From positions 1-36,596 of the forward strand of contig CAYMPL010000011.1 of assembly GCA_964392415.1 (NCBI GenBank): a stretch of DNA of 36,596 bases, given 5' to 3'. Below are positions 1 to 7,722 of the stretch, piece by piece. Position numbers and translations under genes: made by a program. Numbering within the stretch: position 1 is the stretch's first letter; each line of letters begins with the position of its first letter. This DNA comes from CAYJMQ01 sp964392415 (GTDB taxonomy: Bacteria > Bdellovibrionota > JACOXK01 > 2-02-FULL-40-11). The notes under the pieces were generated by a model that had not been told where the DNA came from, searched no databases, and saw nothing but the letters and a program-made list of their open reading frames with translations.

Positions 1-46
1 CAGATATCCTCCTCTTACATTTTAACTATTTTTTTGAGAACGTAAT

Positions 47-661
47 ATGTTAAATATGCGAGGGAGGGGGCGAAGTCAATCCACTCTATCTATGAAAAAA
101 AACGCTGTTATTGCGGCAATTATTTTTGCTTTAGGCGCCATCCTCGCCTTTTCATTTTATGAGTTTTCTTTGAGTTTTTATGACGATTACTCTTTTCAAA
201 AATCTGAAGTTGATGCGGTTGTGGTTTTAACAGGGGGGCGCGGAAGACTCTCTCCGGCGCTGAGGCTTTTTACGGAAACGAACTCAAAATGGTTTTTAAT
301 CGCAGGGGTGGGAGAGAAGATTTCTTTGAATTCGATATTCTCATCAAACGAATTAAATAGCGTCGATCCGGAAAAGATTGTTTTGGAAAAATATTCGAGA
401 AGCACTTACCAAAACGCGACATACGCGCGGGATATCTTGTTGGAAAAGGGGGTTCGCTCTATCCTTCTGGTGACCTCTACCTATCATATAAAGCGGGCGC
501 TGCTTATTTTCCGGTCGATTTTTCCTGAAAATGTGTATGTTCTTCCCTATGCGGTTGAGTCGGATAATTTTCTTTCAGAAAACTGGTGGAGAACTGCGAA
601 AGGATTGAAACTCGCGATTCTCGAATATCTCAAATATCAGTGGTATCGTTGGACATTATAA
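47..661 (+). CDS. DUF218 (YdcF/SanA/ElyC-like) membrane-anchored protein
   Basis: A single N-terminal hydrophobic helix (about residues 18-40) is followed by a DUF218 fold. Family hallmarks are visible: VVVLTGGRGRLSPALRL near residue 58, then the conserved Glu/Ser/Asn-rich stretch (EKYSRSTYQNATYARD), LLVTSTYHIKRAL and a C-terminal Trp-rich end. At 204 aa it is full length for the family. Members such as SanA and ElyC are linked to envelope integrity and peptidoglycan precursor metabolism, but the reaction is not known for most of them. The start is uncertain: ATG 47 has a weak GAG eight bases upstream, while ATG 92 (MKKNAVIAA) gives a cleaner membrane anchor but has no ribosome site at normal spacing. 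The stop codon overlaps the argS stop on the other strand within the self-complementary TTATAA at 656-661. Confidence 0.8.
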   Translation: MLNMRGRGRSQSTLSMKKNAVIAAIIFALGAILAFSFYEFSLSFYDDYSFQKSEVDAVVVLTGGRGRLSPALRLFTETNSKWFLIAGVGEKISLNSIFSSNELNSVDPEKIVLEKYSRSTYQNATYARDILLEKGVRSILLVTSTYHIKRALLIFRSIFPENVYVLPYAVESDNFLSENWWRTAKGLKLAILEYLKYQWYRWTL

Positions 662-2356
662 AGCTTCCACTTCCTTAACACCTATTAAATGAAGTCCATT
701 TTGAATAACTGAGCGTACCGCCGCGACCAGTTTTAACCGCGTCGCCTGAAGCCCTGCATCCTCCTGTATCACACGATGTTCATGATAGAAGCGGTTGAAT
801 AATTTCGAAAGTTCAATTAGGTAACTTGCAATATAGGAAGGCTCGAAATTTTGAGCTGCCAATTGAATGGTTTTTGGAAATCGTTCCAGATATCTGATCA
901 GTTCCTGCTCTTCGATACTTTGCAATGTTTTCCATCGGATTGGCTTTGTTTTTATTTTGGAAGCTTTTCGAAGAATACTTGAAGCCCGCGCATAGGTATA
1001 CATCACATAGGGGCCTGTATCCCCATCCGGATTTAGAATAATATCCCAGTCAAAGACGACATTTTTGATCCGTTTCGATCCAAAATCAGCAAAAATCAGA
1101 GCTGAAAGCCCGACGCGTTCCGCAACCTCGCACTTATTTTTGAGTTTTGGATTTTTCTCTTCAATAATTTTTTGAATGAGAGATATTGCTTCTGACAGAA
1201 GATCTTCAAGAAGAATGGTTGCCCCCTGGCGTGTGGACATTTTTTGCTCCTTTAACCTGATTTGGCCAAAAGCAACATGGAAACAGCGCGATGCCCAATC
1301 ATATTTCATCATCTCCATCAGTTTAAAGAGTTGTTTAAAATGAAGGGATTGGGTATCGCCAACCACATAAATCATCCGGTCAAATTGATATTTCGAATAA
1401 CGATGAAGGAGCGCTGCGGCATCTCTTGTTAAGTAGAGCGATGCGCCGTCAGATCTCAGGATAAGCGCGGGGGGGAGATGGTAAGATGTCAAATCCACAA
1501 TCAACGCCCCCTCGCTGATTTTGGCCGGTGTTTTTTCTTTGAGAAGCGCAATCGTTTTTTCAATGTCATCATTATATTCACTTTCCGCGGAGATGACGTC
1601 GAATGTGATCCCCAGAAAGTCATAGATTTTTTTAAATTCTTTGAGGCTGACCGATTTGAATTTCTTCCAGAGACGAATTGCTTCCCTGTCGTTTTCCTCA
1701 CATTTTTTAAACCAGAGACGCGCTTCATCTTCAAGGGAGGGATCCTGTTTCACTTCTTCATGGAAACGGACATAGAGAGAGTTGAGATATTTGATCGGGT
1801 CTTTTTTAAGTTTTGCTTCATTCCCCCATTTTTTAAAAGCGGTTATGAGCTTTCCAAACTGCGTCCCCCAATCTCCCAAATAATTGATGCCTATACATTT
1901 ATATCCCAGCGCGAGATAAATTTTTTTAAGAGCATTTCCAATGATGGTCGCTCTAAAATGGCCGATATGAAATGGTTTGGCGATATTGGGCGAGGAGTAT
2001 TCAATAAGGATTTTTTCCCCTTTTCCAATCCTGCTATGCCCGTAAGATTCCTTCTGTTTTAAAATAGGGTCGATCATCTCTTTCTGATAGAATTCTTTAT
2101 TGGCGAAAAAGTTCAAATAAGGACCGGATGAAATGACTTTCTCAACGAAGCGGGAAGGTTTAAATTTTTGCGCCAATTCGCGTGAAAGCTCCTGAGGATT
2201 TCGTGCAAGCGTTTTTGCCGCGGAAAAACAGGCATACGCGTAATCGCCCTGAGAAACCGTGGGAGGATGTGACAAATTTTCAAGAATTTTTTCCGGCGCT
2301 TCACCTGTTTCTCTCGAAAGGAAATCGGCGATTTCTTTTGAAGCCCGAGACGTCAT
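656..2356 (-). CDS. argS: Arginyl-tRNA synthetase
   Basis: Class I aminoacyl-tRNA synthetase that charges tRNA-Arg in the cytoplasm. It has the N-terminal Add-1 (tRNA D-loop binding) region, the HIGH signature as SSPNIAKPFHIGHFRAT (near residue 130), a KMSKS-type loop as KMSTRQG, and a DALR anticodon-binding domain ending in the family-typical GLHLIGV-type C terminus. At 566 aa it is full length. Its ATG overlaps the TGA of purN by 4 nt (ATGA), so it is translationally coupled as the last gene of purM-purN-argS. The gene is convergent with the DUF218 gene, with overlapping stops. Confidence 0.97.
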   Translation of the reverse strand: MTSRASKEIADFLSRETGEAPEKILENLSHPPTVSQGDYAYACFSAAKTLARNPQELSRELAQKFKPSRFVEKVISSGPYLNFFANKEFYQKEMIDPILKQKESYGHSRIGKGEKILIEYSSPNIAKPFHIGHFRATIIGNALKKIYLALGYKCIGINYLGDWGTQFGKLITAFKKWGNEAKLKKDPIKYLNSLYVRFHEEVKQDPSLEDEARLWFKKCEENDREAIRLWKKFKSVSLKEFKKIYDFLGITFDVISAESEYNDDIEKTIALLKEKTPAKISEGALIVDLTSYHLPPALILRSDGASLYLTRDAAALLHRYSKYQFDRMIYVVGDTQSLHFKQLFKLMEMMKYDWASRCFHVAFGQIRLKEQKMSTRQGATILLEDLLSEAISLIQKIIEEKNPKLKNKCEVAERVGLSALIFADFGSKRIKNVVFDWDIILNPDGDTGPYVMYTYARASSILRKASKIKTKPIRWKTLQSIEEQELIRYLERFPKTIQLAAQNFEPSYIASYLIELSKLFNRFYHEHRVIQEDAGLQATRLKLVAAVRSVIQNGLHLIGVKEVEAL

Positions 2357-2946
2357 ACTTTTTGTCGTTTAGATAAAACGAGTTTAATCGCTTCAGGATA
2401 AAGTCTGTGTTCCACGGCGTGGATACGGTTGTGGAGTGATTCTTCTGTATCATCCGGATGAATGGGGACTTCTTCCTGAAGGATGAGAGGGCCTGTATCG
2501 ACCCCTTCGTCTACATAATGTATGGTACAGCCTGTTTTTGGCAGATGCGCCTCCAGCGCCTTTTTCACGGCATTCAGCCCCGGGAAGTCGGGTAAAAGCG
2601 AGGGATGAATATTGAGAATCTGATGTGGGAACGATCTTACAAAAAGAGGGGAAAGAATCCTCATAAAGCCTGCAAGAACGACAAGATCGATTTTATACTC
2701 TTTAATCGTTGTGACGAGCATTTGATCGTAGGCTTCTTTGGTTGGAAAGAGCGATGGGTCGATAAAAACGGCAGGGATGCCATGCTTGCGTGTCCTTGCA
2801 AGCGCGAAACAGTCGCGTTGATCGCTTAAAACGACTGAGACGAGGGCGGGATAGGCTGGATTTTGGGCCGCCTGAATAACGGCCTCTAAATTGGTTCCGT
2901 TCCCTGAAACGAGAACAGCAAGGCGTGCCTTGTTATTTGAAGACAA
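2353..2946 (-). CDS. purN: Phosphoribosylglycinamide formyltransferase 1 (GAR transformylase)
   Basis: Transfers a formyl group from 10-formyl-THF to GAR, the third step of IMP synthesis. The N-terminal VLVSGNGTNLEAV loop binds the phosphate of GAR. The catalytic Asn-His-Asp set is visible in NIHPSLLPDFPG and DEGVDTGPLI. At 197 aa it has normal length. The reading frame opens with TTG at 2946 and I see no ATG near the N terminus. The TTG has a good Shine-Dalgarno (AAAGGGAG, 5 nt spacing) inside the end of purM, which it overlaps by 14 nt. It then overlaps argS by 4 nt. The TTG start and tight overlaps point to coupled translation within the operon. Confidence 0.95.
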   Translation of the reverse strand: MSSNNKARLAVLVSGNGTNLEAVIQAAQNPAYPALVSVVLSDQRDCFALARTRKHGIPAVFIDPSLFPTKEAYDQMLVTTIKEYKIDLVVLAGFMRILSPLFVRSFPHQILNIHPSLLPDFPGLNAVKKALEAHLPKTGCTIHYVDEGVDTGPLILQEEVPIHPDDTEESLHNRIHAVEHRLYPEAIKLVLSKRQKV

Positions 2947-3973
2947 CGATGCTCCCTTTGCGTGGGACGACGGTTCCCATCACGTAAGCGGGTTGGCCCA
3001 TATTTTTAAGGGTATTAACGACGTCCTGAGCTTTTTGCTGCGGGACAATCAGGATATATCCAATTCCGCAATTAAACGTTCGGAACATTTCTGATTCGGC
3101 GATATTTCCGCGGGATTGTAAGAATTTAAAAATCGAAGCGGCGGGCCAGCTCCCCTTTTTAATTTCAACGGCAGCCCCTTGAGGTAAAATCCGCGGGATA
3201 TTTTCCATAAAGCCGCCGCCGGTGACATGGACCATCCCATGGATCGGGAAGCGCTTGAGAAGCGGGAGCACAGGGCGCACATAGATGCGTGTCGGTGTCA
3301 GGAGAATTTCCGAAAGTTTGCCGCCGAGTTGAGGGACCCTTTTATGGATACCGAATTTTAATTTTTCAAAAAAGATTTTTCTGACCAGTGAAAAACCATT
3401 GCTGTGAAGGCCATTCGATGCGAGCCCAATCAAGCTATCTCCAAAGCGAATTCCTGTTCCATCAATGACTTTGTCTTTCTCCACAATTCCAACCGCAAAG
3501 CCGGCCAAATCATAATCCCCCTTGGCATAGAGAGAGGGCATCTCGGCCGTTTCCCCTCCGATGAGCGCGCAGCCAGCTTCAAGGCAGCCATCGACGATTC
3601 CTTTCATGATTTCAGTTGCCTCATTCATGTTGAGTTTTGAAGTAGCAAAATAGTCGAGAAAGAAAAGGGGTTCCGCCCCCATGGCGAGGAGGTCATTCAC
3701 AGACATGGCAACCAGATCAATGCCGATGGTTTCATGGCGTTTGGCCATGACCGCTATTTTCAGTTTGGTTCCAACCCCGTCTGTTGATGCGACGAGTACC
3801 GGATCTTTGTATTTATGAAAATCGATATGAAAGAGAGCCCCAAACCCCCCAATCCCCTTTAAGACGCCAGGGCGATGGGTTTTTTGAGCGAGCGGCTTGA
3901 TCTTTGAAATAAAAAGGTCGGCTTTGTCGATATCGACCCCGCTCGCCTTATAGGTGGACTCCTCAACTTGCAT
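2933..3973 (-). CDS. purM: Phosphoribosylformylglycinamidine cyclo-ligase (AIR synthetase)
   Basis: ATP-dependent closure of the imidazole ring, FGAM to AIR, fifth step of IMP synthesis. Recognisable family segments are YKASGVDIDKAD at the N terminus, GIGGFGALF, STDGVGTKLKIA, VNDLLAMGAEPLFFLDY, CALIGGETAEMP, GLASNGLHSNGFSLVRK and VTGGGFMENIPRILP. Its 346 aa match the family. ATG 3973 has GAGGG four bases upstream. It is the first gene of purM-purN-argS and is divergent from purB across 97 bp, so the two purine operons probably share a control region. Confidence 0.97.
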   Translation of the reverse strand: MQVEESTYKASGVDIDKADLFISKIKPLAQKTHRPGVLKGIGGFGALFHIDFHKYKDPVLVASTDGVGTKLKIAVMAKRHETIGIDLVAMSVNDLLAMGAEPLFFLDYFATSKLNMNEATEIMKGIVDGCLEAGCALIGGETAEMPSLYAKGDYDLAGFAVGIVEKDKVIDGTGIRFGDSLIGLASNGLHSNGFSLVRKIFFEKLKFGIHKRVPQLGGKLSEILLTPTRIYVRPVLPLLKRFPIHGMVHVTGGGFMENIPRILPQGAAVEIKKGSWPAASIFKFLQSRGNIAESEMFRTFNCGIGYILIVPQQKAQDVVNTLKNMGQPAYVMGTVVPRKGSIVVFK

Positions 3974-3988
3974 TTTTCCCTCAGAAAG

Positions 3989-3994
3989 ATTATA
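3989..3994 (-). promoter_or_regulatory. Possible -10 hexamer for the purM operon
   Basis: A perfect TATAAT lies on the minus strand between purM and purB. The sequence 17 bp upstream (TTTAGA) is a poor -35, and the implied start would fall at the edge of the purM ribosome site. I therefore regard it as only a candidate. The rest of the 97-bp divergent spacer (3974-4070) shows no clear operator, riboswitch or PurR-like dyad. Confidence 0.25.
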
Positions 3995-4070
3995 AGACTA
4001 TCTCCGAACCCTCTAAAAAGTCAAGGATGCCAAGAAGAAGATTAAGATAGATAAGGTAAGATAACAGCAA

Positions 4071-5390
4071 ATGATATCACGATACACACGCCCTCGGATC
4101 GGAAAGCTTTGGAGCCCGGAAACAAAGTATAAAACTTGGCTCACTGTTGAGCTTGCTCATCTTAAGGTTCTTGCGGAGGAGGGGATCGTTCCAAAAGAGG
4201 CGGTGGAAACGATCGAGGCCAAAGTCCAGACTCTCGATTTTTCCATCGGCTGTCGTGAAATTGATGAAATAGAAAAAAAGGTCAAACACGATGTCATTGC
4301 GTTTTTGACCTATGTCAGTTCAAAACTGGGTCCCGAAGGACGCTATCTTCATTTTGGTCTCACCTCATCTGATCTTTTAGATACTTCCCTTGCGCTTCTC
4401 TTAAAGGAAGCGGCCCAACAGATTCTCGATGGATTAAAGGAATTATTAAAGATCCTGAAAGCAAAGGCTTTTCAATATAAAGGGTTGACTACCGTCGGTC
4501 GAACACATGGAATCCATGCGGAACCGACCTCTTTTGGATTGAAGTTTGTCCTTTGGTATGCGGAGATGACTCGTAATTACCATCGTGTCAAAAAGGGACA
4601 AGCAGCCATTGGCTACGGTAAATTTTCGGGGGCAGTTGGCAATTTTGCGTATTTAACGCCCGAGATTGAAGAGAAGATTTGCAAGGAGCTTGGACTTAAT
4701 TTTGCTCCCGTATCGACGCAGGTGATTCAGCGTGACCGGCATGCGGAGTATTTTTCTTCACTCGCTATTTTGGCGGGCTCAATTGAGAAGATTGCGTTGG
4801 AATTAAGACATCTCTCACGGACAGAGGTTTGCGAGGTTGAAGAACCATTTTCTCAGGGGCAGAAGGGTTCTTCCGCAATGCCGCACAAAAAGAATCCGAT
4901 CGGCTCTGAAAATTTAACAGGGCTTGCAAGGATCGTTCGGGGGAATTCCGGCGCCGCTTTGGAAAATATCGCTCTTTGGCATGAGCGTGATATCAGCCAT
5001 TCGTCAGTCGAGAGGATTATCGCCCCCGACAGCACGATTTTGGTTGATTACATGATCCATCGATTGACAGAGATTTTAAAAGACCTCGTGGTGCATGAAG
5101 GGCGTGTTCAGGAGAATTTGGAAAAAACAGGGGGGGCTGTCTATTCGCAGAGAGTCCTTCTCGCGCTGACCCGGAAGGGCGTTTTAAGAGAAGATGCCTA
5201 TCAATGGATCCAGAAGAATGCGTTTTTGGCTGCCAGAGAGAATCGTTCTTTTTTGGAATGTTTGATGGAGGATCATGATATGCCGGAAAATATTAAAGGA
5301 GCGCTGTCCCAGGCGGAACTTCGGGAATGTTTTAACAATGAATTTTATTTGAAAGAGGTGGATAAAGTTTATAAAAGGGTATTTGAGTAA
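4071..5390 (+). CDS. purB: Adenylosuccinate lyase
   Basis: Fumarase/aspartase superfamily enzyme that cleaves SAICAR to AICAR and adenylosuccinate to AMP, releasing fumarate. The signature loop SSAMPHKKNPIGSENL is intact. Also present are LTSSDLLDTS and GRTHGIHAEPTSFG with the catalytic His, and the helical-bundle sequence GAVGNFAYLTPE. At 439 aa it is full length. ATG 4071 starts MISRYTRPRIGKLWSPE, the canonical N terminus for bacterial PurB, although its ribosome site is weak. It is the first gene of purB-purC/S-purQ and is followed after 3 bp by the PurC/PurS fusion. Confidence 0.97.
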   Translation: MISRYTRPRIGKLWSPETKYKTWLTVELAHLKVLAEEGIVPKEAVETIEAKVQTLDFSIGCREIDEIEKKVKHDVIAFLTYVSSKLGPEGRYLHFGLTSSDLLDTSLALLLKEAAQQILDGLKELLKILKAKAFQYKGLTTVGRTHGIHAEPTSFGLKFVLWYAEMTRNYHRVKKGQAAIGYGKFSGAVGNFAYLTPEIEEKICKELGLNFAPVSTQVIQRDRHAEYFSSLAILAGSIEKIALELRHLSRTEVCEVEEPFSQGQKGSSAMPHKKNPIGSENLTGLARIVRGNSGAALENIALWHERDISHSSVERIIAPDSTILVDYMIHRLTEILKDLVVHEGRVQENLEKTGGAVYSQRVLLALTRKGVLREDAYQWIQKNAFLAARENRSFLECLMEDHDMPENIKGALSQAELRECFNNEFYLKEVDKVYKRVFE

Positions 5391-5393
5391 AAA

Positions 5394-6416
5394 ATGGTGA
5401 CAAAAAAAGAAAAAATTTATGAAGGAAAGGCAAAGATTCTCTACCGGACAGAGGATCCAGATTGCCTCATCCAGTATTTTAAAGACGATGCAACCGCTTT
5501 TAACGCAAAAAAGAAGGGGACCATCGTTAACAAAGGGATTTTAAACAATCATATTTCTTCACGGATTTTTGAATATCTCGAAAAAAATGGGATTCGAACC
5601 CATTATAAAGAAAGATTGAATGATCGGGAGATGGCAGTTCTCTCTGTAAAAATTATTCCGGTTGAAGTCGTCATCCGAAACCGCGTGGCAGGCTCATTGG
5701 CGAAGAGACTTCAAATGACCGAAGGAACAGCGCTTCAAAAACCTATCCTGGAATTTTTTTATAAGAGTGATGAACTGGATGACCCGATGATTTCTGAAAG
5801 CTGTCCCGTCGCTTTTGGATGGGTGACTGAACAAGAGCTTGAATATTTAAAATCCCAGGCCTTTAAAATCAACGATTGCTTGAGACGCTTTTTTGAGGAA
5901 CGGGGGATTGAGCTTGTTGATTACAAGCTTGAATTTGGCAAAACGGATAAGGGTGAAATTCTTTTGGCCGATGAAATTTCTCCAGACAGCTGCCGGCTTT
6001 GGGAGAAAGAGACTGGCGAAAAGCTCGATAAAGATCGTTTCAGACGTGATTTGGGGGGAGTCGAAGAAGCCTATCAGAAAGTTTATCGGGCAGTTTGCGG
6101 AGATTCCTCAGTCGCTTCGCTTCTTCGGAATGACATATCTCTGGGGAATGACATGTCTTCAGCTGCTTCTATGAAGGCAAAAGTCTATGTTACGTTAAAA
6201 AAAGGGGTTTTGGATCCGCAGGGAAAGACCGTCGAGAAAGCATTAAATACTATCGGTTTTCATGAGATCAAGGATGTCCGGATCGGAAAATATATTGAAT
6301 TAACGCTGCCGAAAGATCTTGCGGCTGACGACGCCAGGAATCAACTTCGGGAGATCTGCGAAAAACTCCTTTCAAATATCGTCATCGAAGATTATCGGTT
6401 TGAAATTTTAGAGTAG
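5394..6416 (+). CDS. purC: SAICAR synthetase fused to FGAM synthase subunit PurS
   Basis: Residues 1 to about 235 form a complete PurC (CAIR + Asp + ATP to SAICAR): YEGKAKILYRTEDPD at the nucleotide site, VVIRNRVAGSLAKRL, and DEISPDSCRLWEKETG near the active site. Residues 260-340 form a complete PurS (KAKVYVTLKKGVLDPQGKTVEKAL to EDYRFEILE), the small dimeric subunit that helps hold PurL and PurQ together. The domains are joined by a low-conservation linker (about 236-259) encoded by repeat-like DNA. Internal in-frame ATGs at 6153 (preceded by GGGGAA) and 6171 could also yield free PurS. PurQ follows after 5 bp. The stop is TAG. Confidence 0.93.
   Translation: MVTKKEKIYEGKAKILYRTEDPDCLIQYFKDDATAFNAKKKGTIVNKGILNNHISSRIFEYLEKNGIRTHYKERLNDREMAVLSVKIIPVEVVIRNRVAGSLAKRLQMTEGTALQKPILEFFYKSDELDDPMISESCPVAFGWVTEQELEYLKSQAFKINDCLRRFFEERGIELVDYKLEFGKTDKGEILLADEISPDSCRLWEKETGEKLDKDRFRRDLGGVEEAYQKVYRAVCGDSSVASLLRNDISLGNDMSSAASMKAKVYVTLKKGVLDPQGKTVEKALNTIGFHEIKDVRIGKYIELTLPKDLAADDARNQLREICEKLLSNIVIEDYRFEILE
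6100..6153 (+). repeat. Palindromic repeat-like element captured in the purC/purS linker
   Basis: The core reads GAGATTCCTC, then a TCGCTTCGCT centre, then CGGAATGACAT. This is the form of dispersed extragenic palindromes (GAGATCCTTCG...CAGGATGAC) and resembles the elements at 13580-13653 and 25645-25693. The tail GGAATGACAT occurs twice (6127-6136 and 6144-6153), as the tail of the 25645 copy is also partly duplicated. It stays in frame with the fusion and encodes residues about 236-254. Assignment to one repeat family is my inference from sequence resemblance. Confidence 0.65.
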
Positions 6417-6421
6417 AAGAA

Positions 6422-7129
6422 ATGAAAACGCTTCAGACGACAAAATGGGGAGTTGTTCAATTCCCCGGTTCAAATTGCGATCACGATTGTTTTTATGTCT
6501 TAAAAGAAATTCTTCATCAGGATGTCCGGTTTATCTGGCACAAAGATGATTTTCAGATCGAAGATTTCGATGGCATTGTTCTTCCGGGAGGCTTTTCTTA
6601 TGGCGATTATCTCCGGTCTGGGGCGATGGCAAAGTTTTCACCGGTGATGAAAAGGGTTATGGAGTTTGCCGGACGCGGAGGGCTTGTTCTTGGAATTTGC
6701 AATGGATTTCAGATTCTCTTAGAAGCGGGGCTGCTGCCAGGGGCGATGCTTCGAAATGCCTCGTTAAAATTTATGTGTGATACCGTCTCCCTTTCGATAG
6801 AAAATAATGATACCCCGTTTACTTCGCGATATGGAAAACAAGAAAAAATATCTCTTCCGATCGCACATATGGAAGGGAACTATACGATCGATGAAGCGGG
6901 ACTTCAGGAACTTAAAAGAAACAATCAAATTGTTTTTCGATATGGAGAGAATCCGAATGGTTCGATCGATGATATCGCTGGTATCATTAATAAAACCGGA
7001 AATGTGCTGGGACTGATGCCCCATCCCGAGCGCTTTTCAGAGAAAATTCTGGGATGCGAAGACGGCCGCCGCCTCTTTGAGTCGGCGATTGGCGCTTTGG
7101 TTTCCTCCAAAAAAAAACTTGCTTTTTAA
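6422..7129 (+). CDS. purQ: FGAM synthase glutaminase subunit
   Basis: Class I glutamine amidotransferase that supplies ammonia to PurL for FGAR to FGAM. The nucleophile elbow GICNGFQIL carries the catalytic Cys, the His/Glu pair sits in MPHPERF, and the N terminus has WGVVQFPGSNCDHDC. FDGIVLPGGFSYGDYLRSGAMAKF is the family oxyanion-side region. At 235 aa it is the small stand-alone form, which requires PurS and a small PurL; both are encoded in this window. It ends the purB-purC/S-purQ operon. Confidence 0.97.
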   Translation: MKTLQTTKWGVVQFPGSNCDHDCFYVLKEILHQDVRFIWHKDDFQIEDFDGIVLPGGFSYGDYLRSGAMAKFSPVMKRVMEFAGRGGLVLGICNGFQILLEAGLLPGAMLRNASLKFMCDTVSLSIENNDTPFTSRYGKQEKISLPIAHMEGNYTIDEAGLQELKRNNQIVFRYGENPNGSIDDIAGIINKTGNVLGLMPHPERFSEKILGCEDGRRLFESAIGALVSSKKKLAF

Positions 7130-7149
7130 TCAAACCGAAATTATGTTCC

Positions 7150-7174
7150 CCTCCGCGCTAGGCGCAAAAGGAGG
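7150..7174 (+). promoter_or_regulatory. Hairpin that can mask the ribosome site of the 7180 gene
   Basis: CCTCC (7150-7154) plus GCGC (7155-7158) can pair with GCGC (7162-7165) and GGAGG (7170-7174) across a TAG loop, with a four-A bulge on one side. The GGAGG is the Shine-Dalgarno of the gene starting at 7180. The pairing is read directly from sequence; its effect on translation is inferred. Confidence 0.45.
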
Positions 7175-7179
7175 ATGGT

Positions 7180-7698
7180 ATGAAAAAGACAATCTTTATT
7201 ATTTTTTCAATTTTGATCTCGATGCCTTTATTGGCGGCCACTGAGGCCCCTAATTGGGTTGAATGCAAATCTAAAGGTCGCAGGGATACTCTTAAACTTT
7301 TCTATATGACCACAGGTGTTCACGGAAAACCGACGTTTACCTATTCAAGGTTGGAGGATGGTCCTTTGTCCCGAAAGATAGTGGCAGAGGGAGAAGCTAT
7401 CTGGAGCGTTGGGACTGTTTTAGGGCAAATTATTTCAGTGGCAGATCCTAACCGGTCGGCCCCTGATCGGAGTAATGAAGTGGTGAGTCTTGTTTTGCCT
7501 GATATTAACTTAACCCCGAGAGATCGTAGGAACCCTGATGCGGCGTACCCGGAAGTTGAATTCGAGACAGTGGTGGTTGAAACAACTTCTAATACATCGT
7601 TTGTCGGTTCTCCGAAAGGGGTCGTTCAACATTCACAATATTTTGACGTAGCATGTAGGGCCGGGATAGCTGATGTTGCAAAACCCGGTAACCATTAA
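7180..7698 (+). CDS. Small secreted protein of unknown function
   Basis: This 172-aa protein begins with a clear Sec signal peptide (MKKTIFIIFSILISMPLLAA, cleavage probably after LLAA). The mature part has only two cysteines (VECKSK and VACRAG), one near each end, so a single disulfide closing the domain is plausible. I recognise no family. The start has an ideal Shine-Dalgarno (AAGGAGG, 5 nt spacing) that can be masked by the hairpin at 7150-7174. It lies 50 bp after purQ, convergent with the TPR gene, and is probably a separate transcriptional or translational unit. Confidence 0.75.
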   Translation: MKKTIFIIFSILISMPLLAATEAPNWVECKSKGRRDTLKLFYMTTGVHGKPTFTYSRLEDGPLSRKIVAEGEAIWSVGTVLGQIISVADPNRSAPDRSNEVVSLVLPDINLTPRDRRNPDAAYPEVEFETVVVETTSNTSFVGSPKGVVQHSQYFDVACRAGIADVAKPGNH

Positions 7699-7722
7699 TA
7701 CGTCGAGCTCGAAAAAGCTTCT

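Noticed and set aside
1478..2062. 194-codon open frame opposite argS
   Set aside because: It is entirely antisense to the conserved argS core and reads as low-complexity Phe-rich sequence with no ribosome site; a shadow frame.
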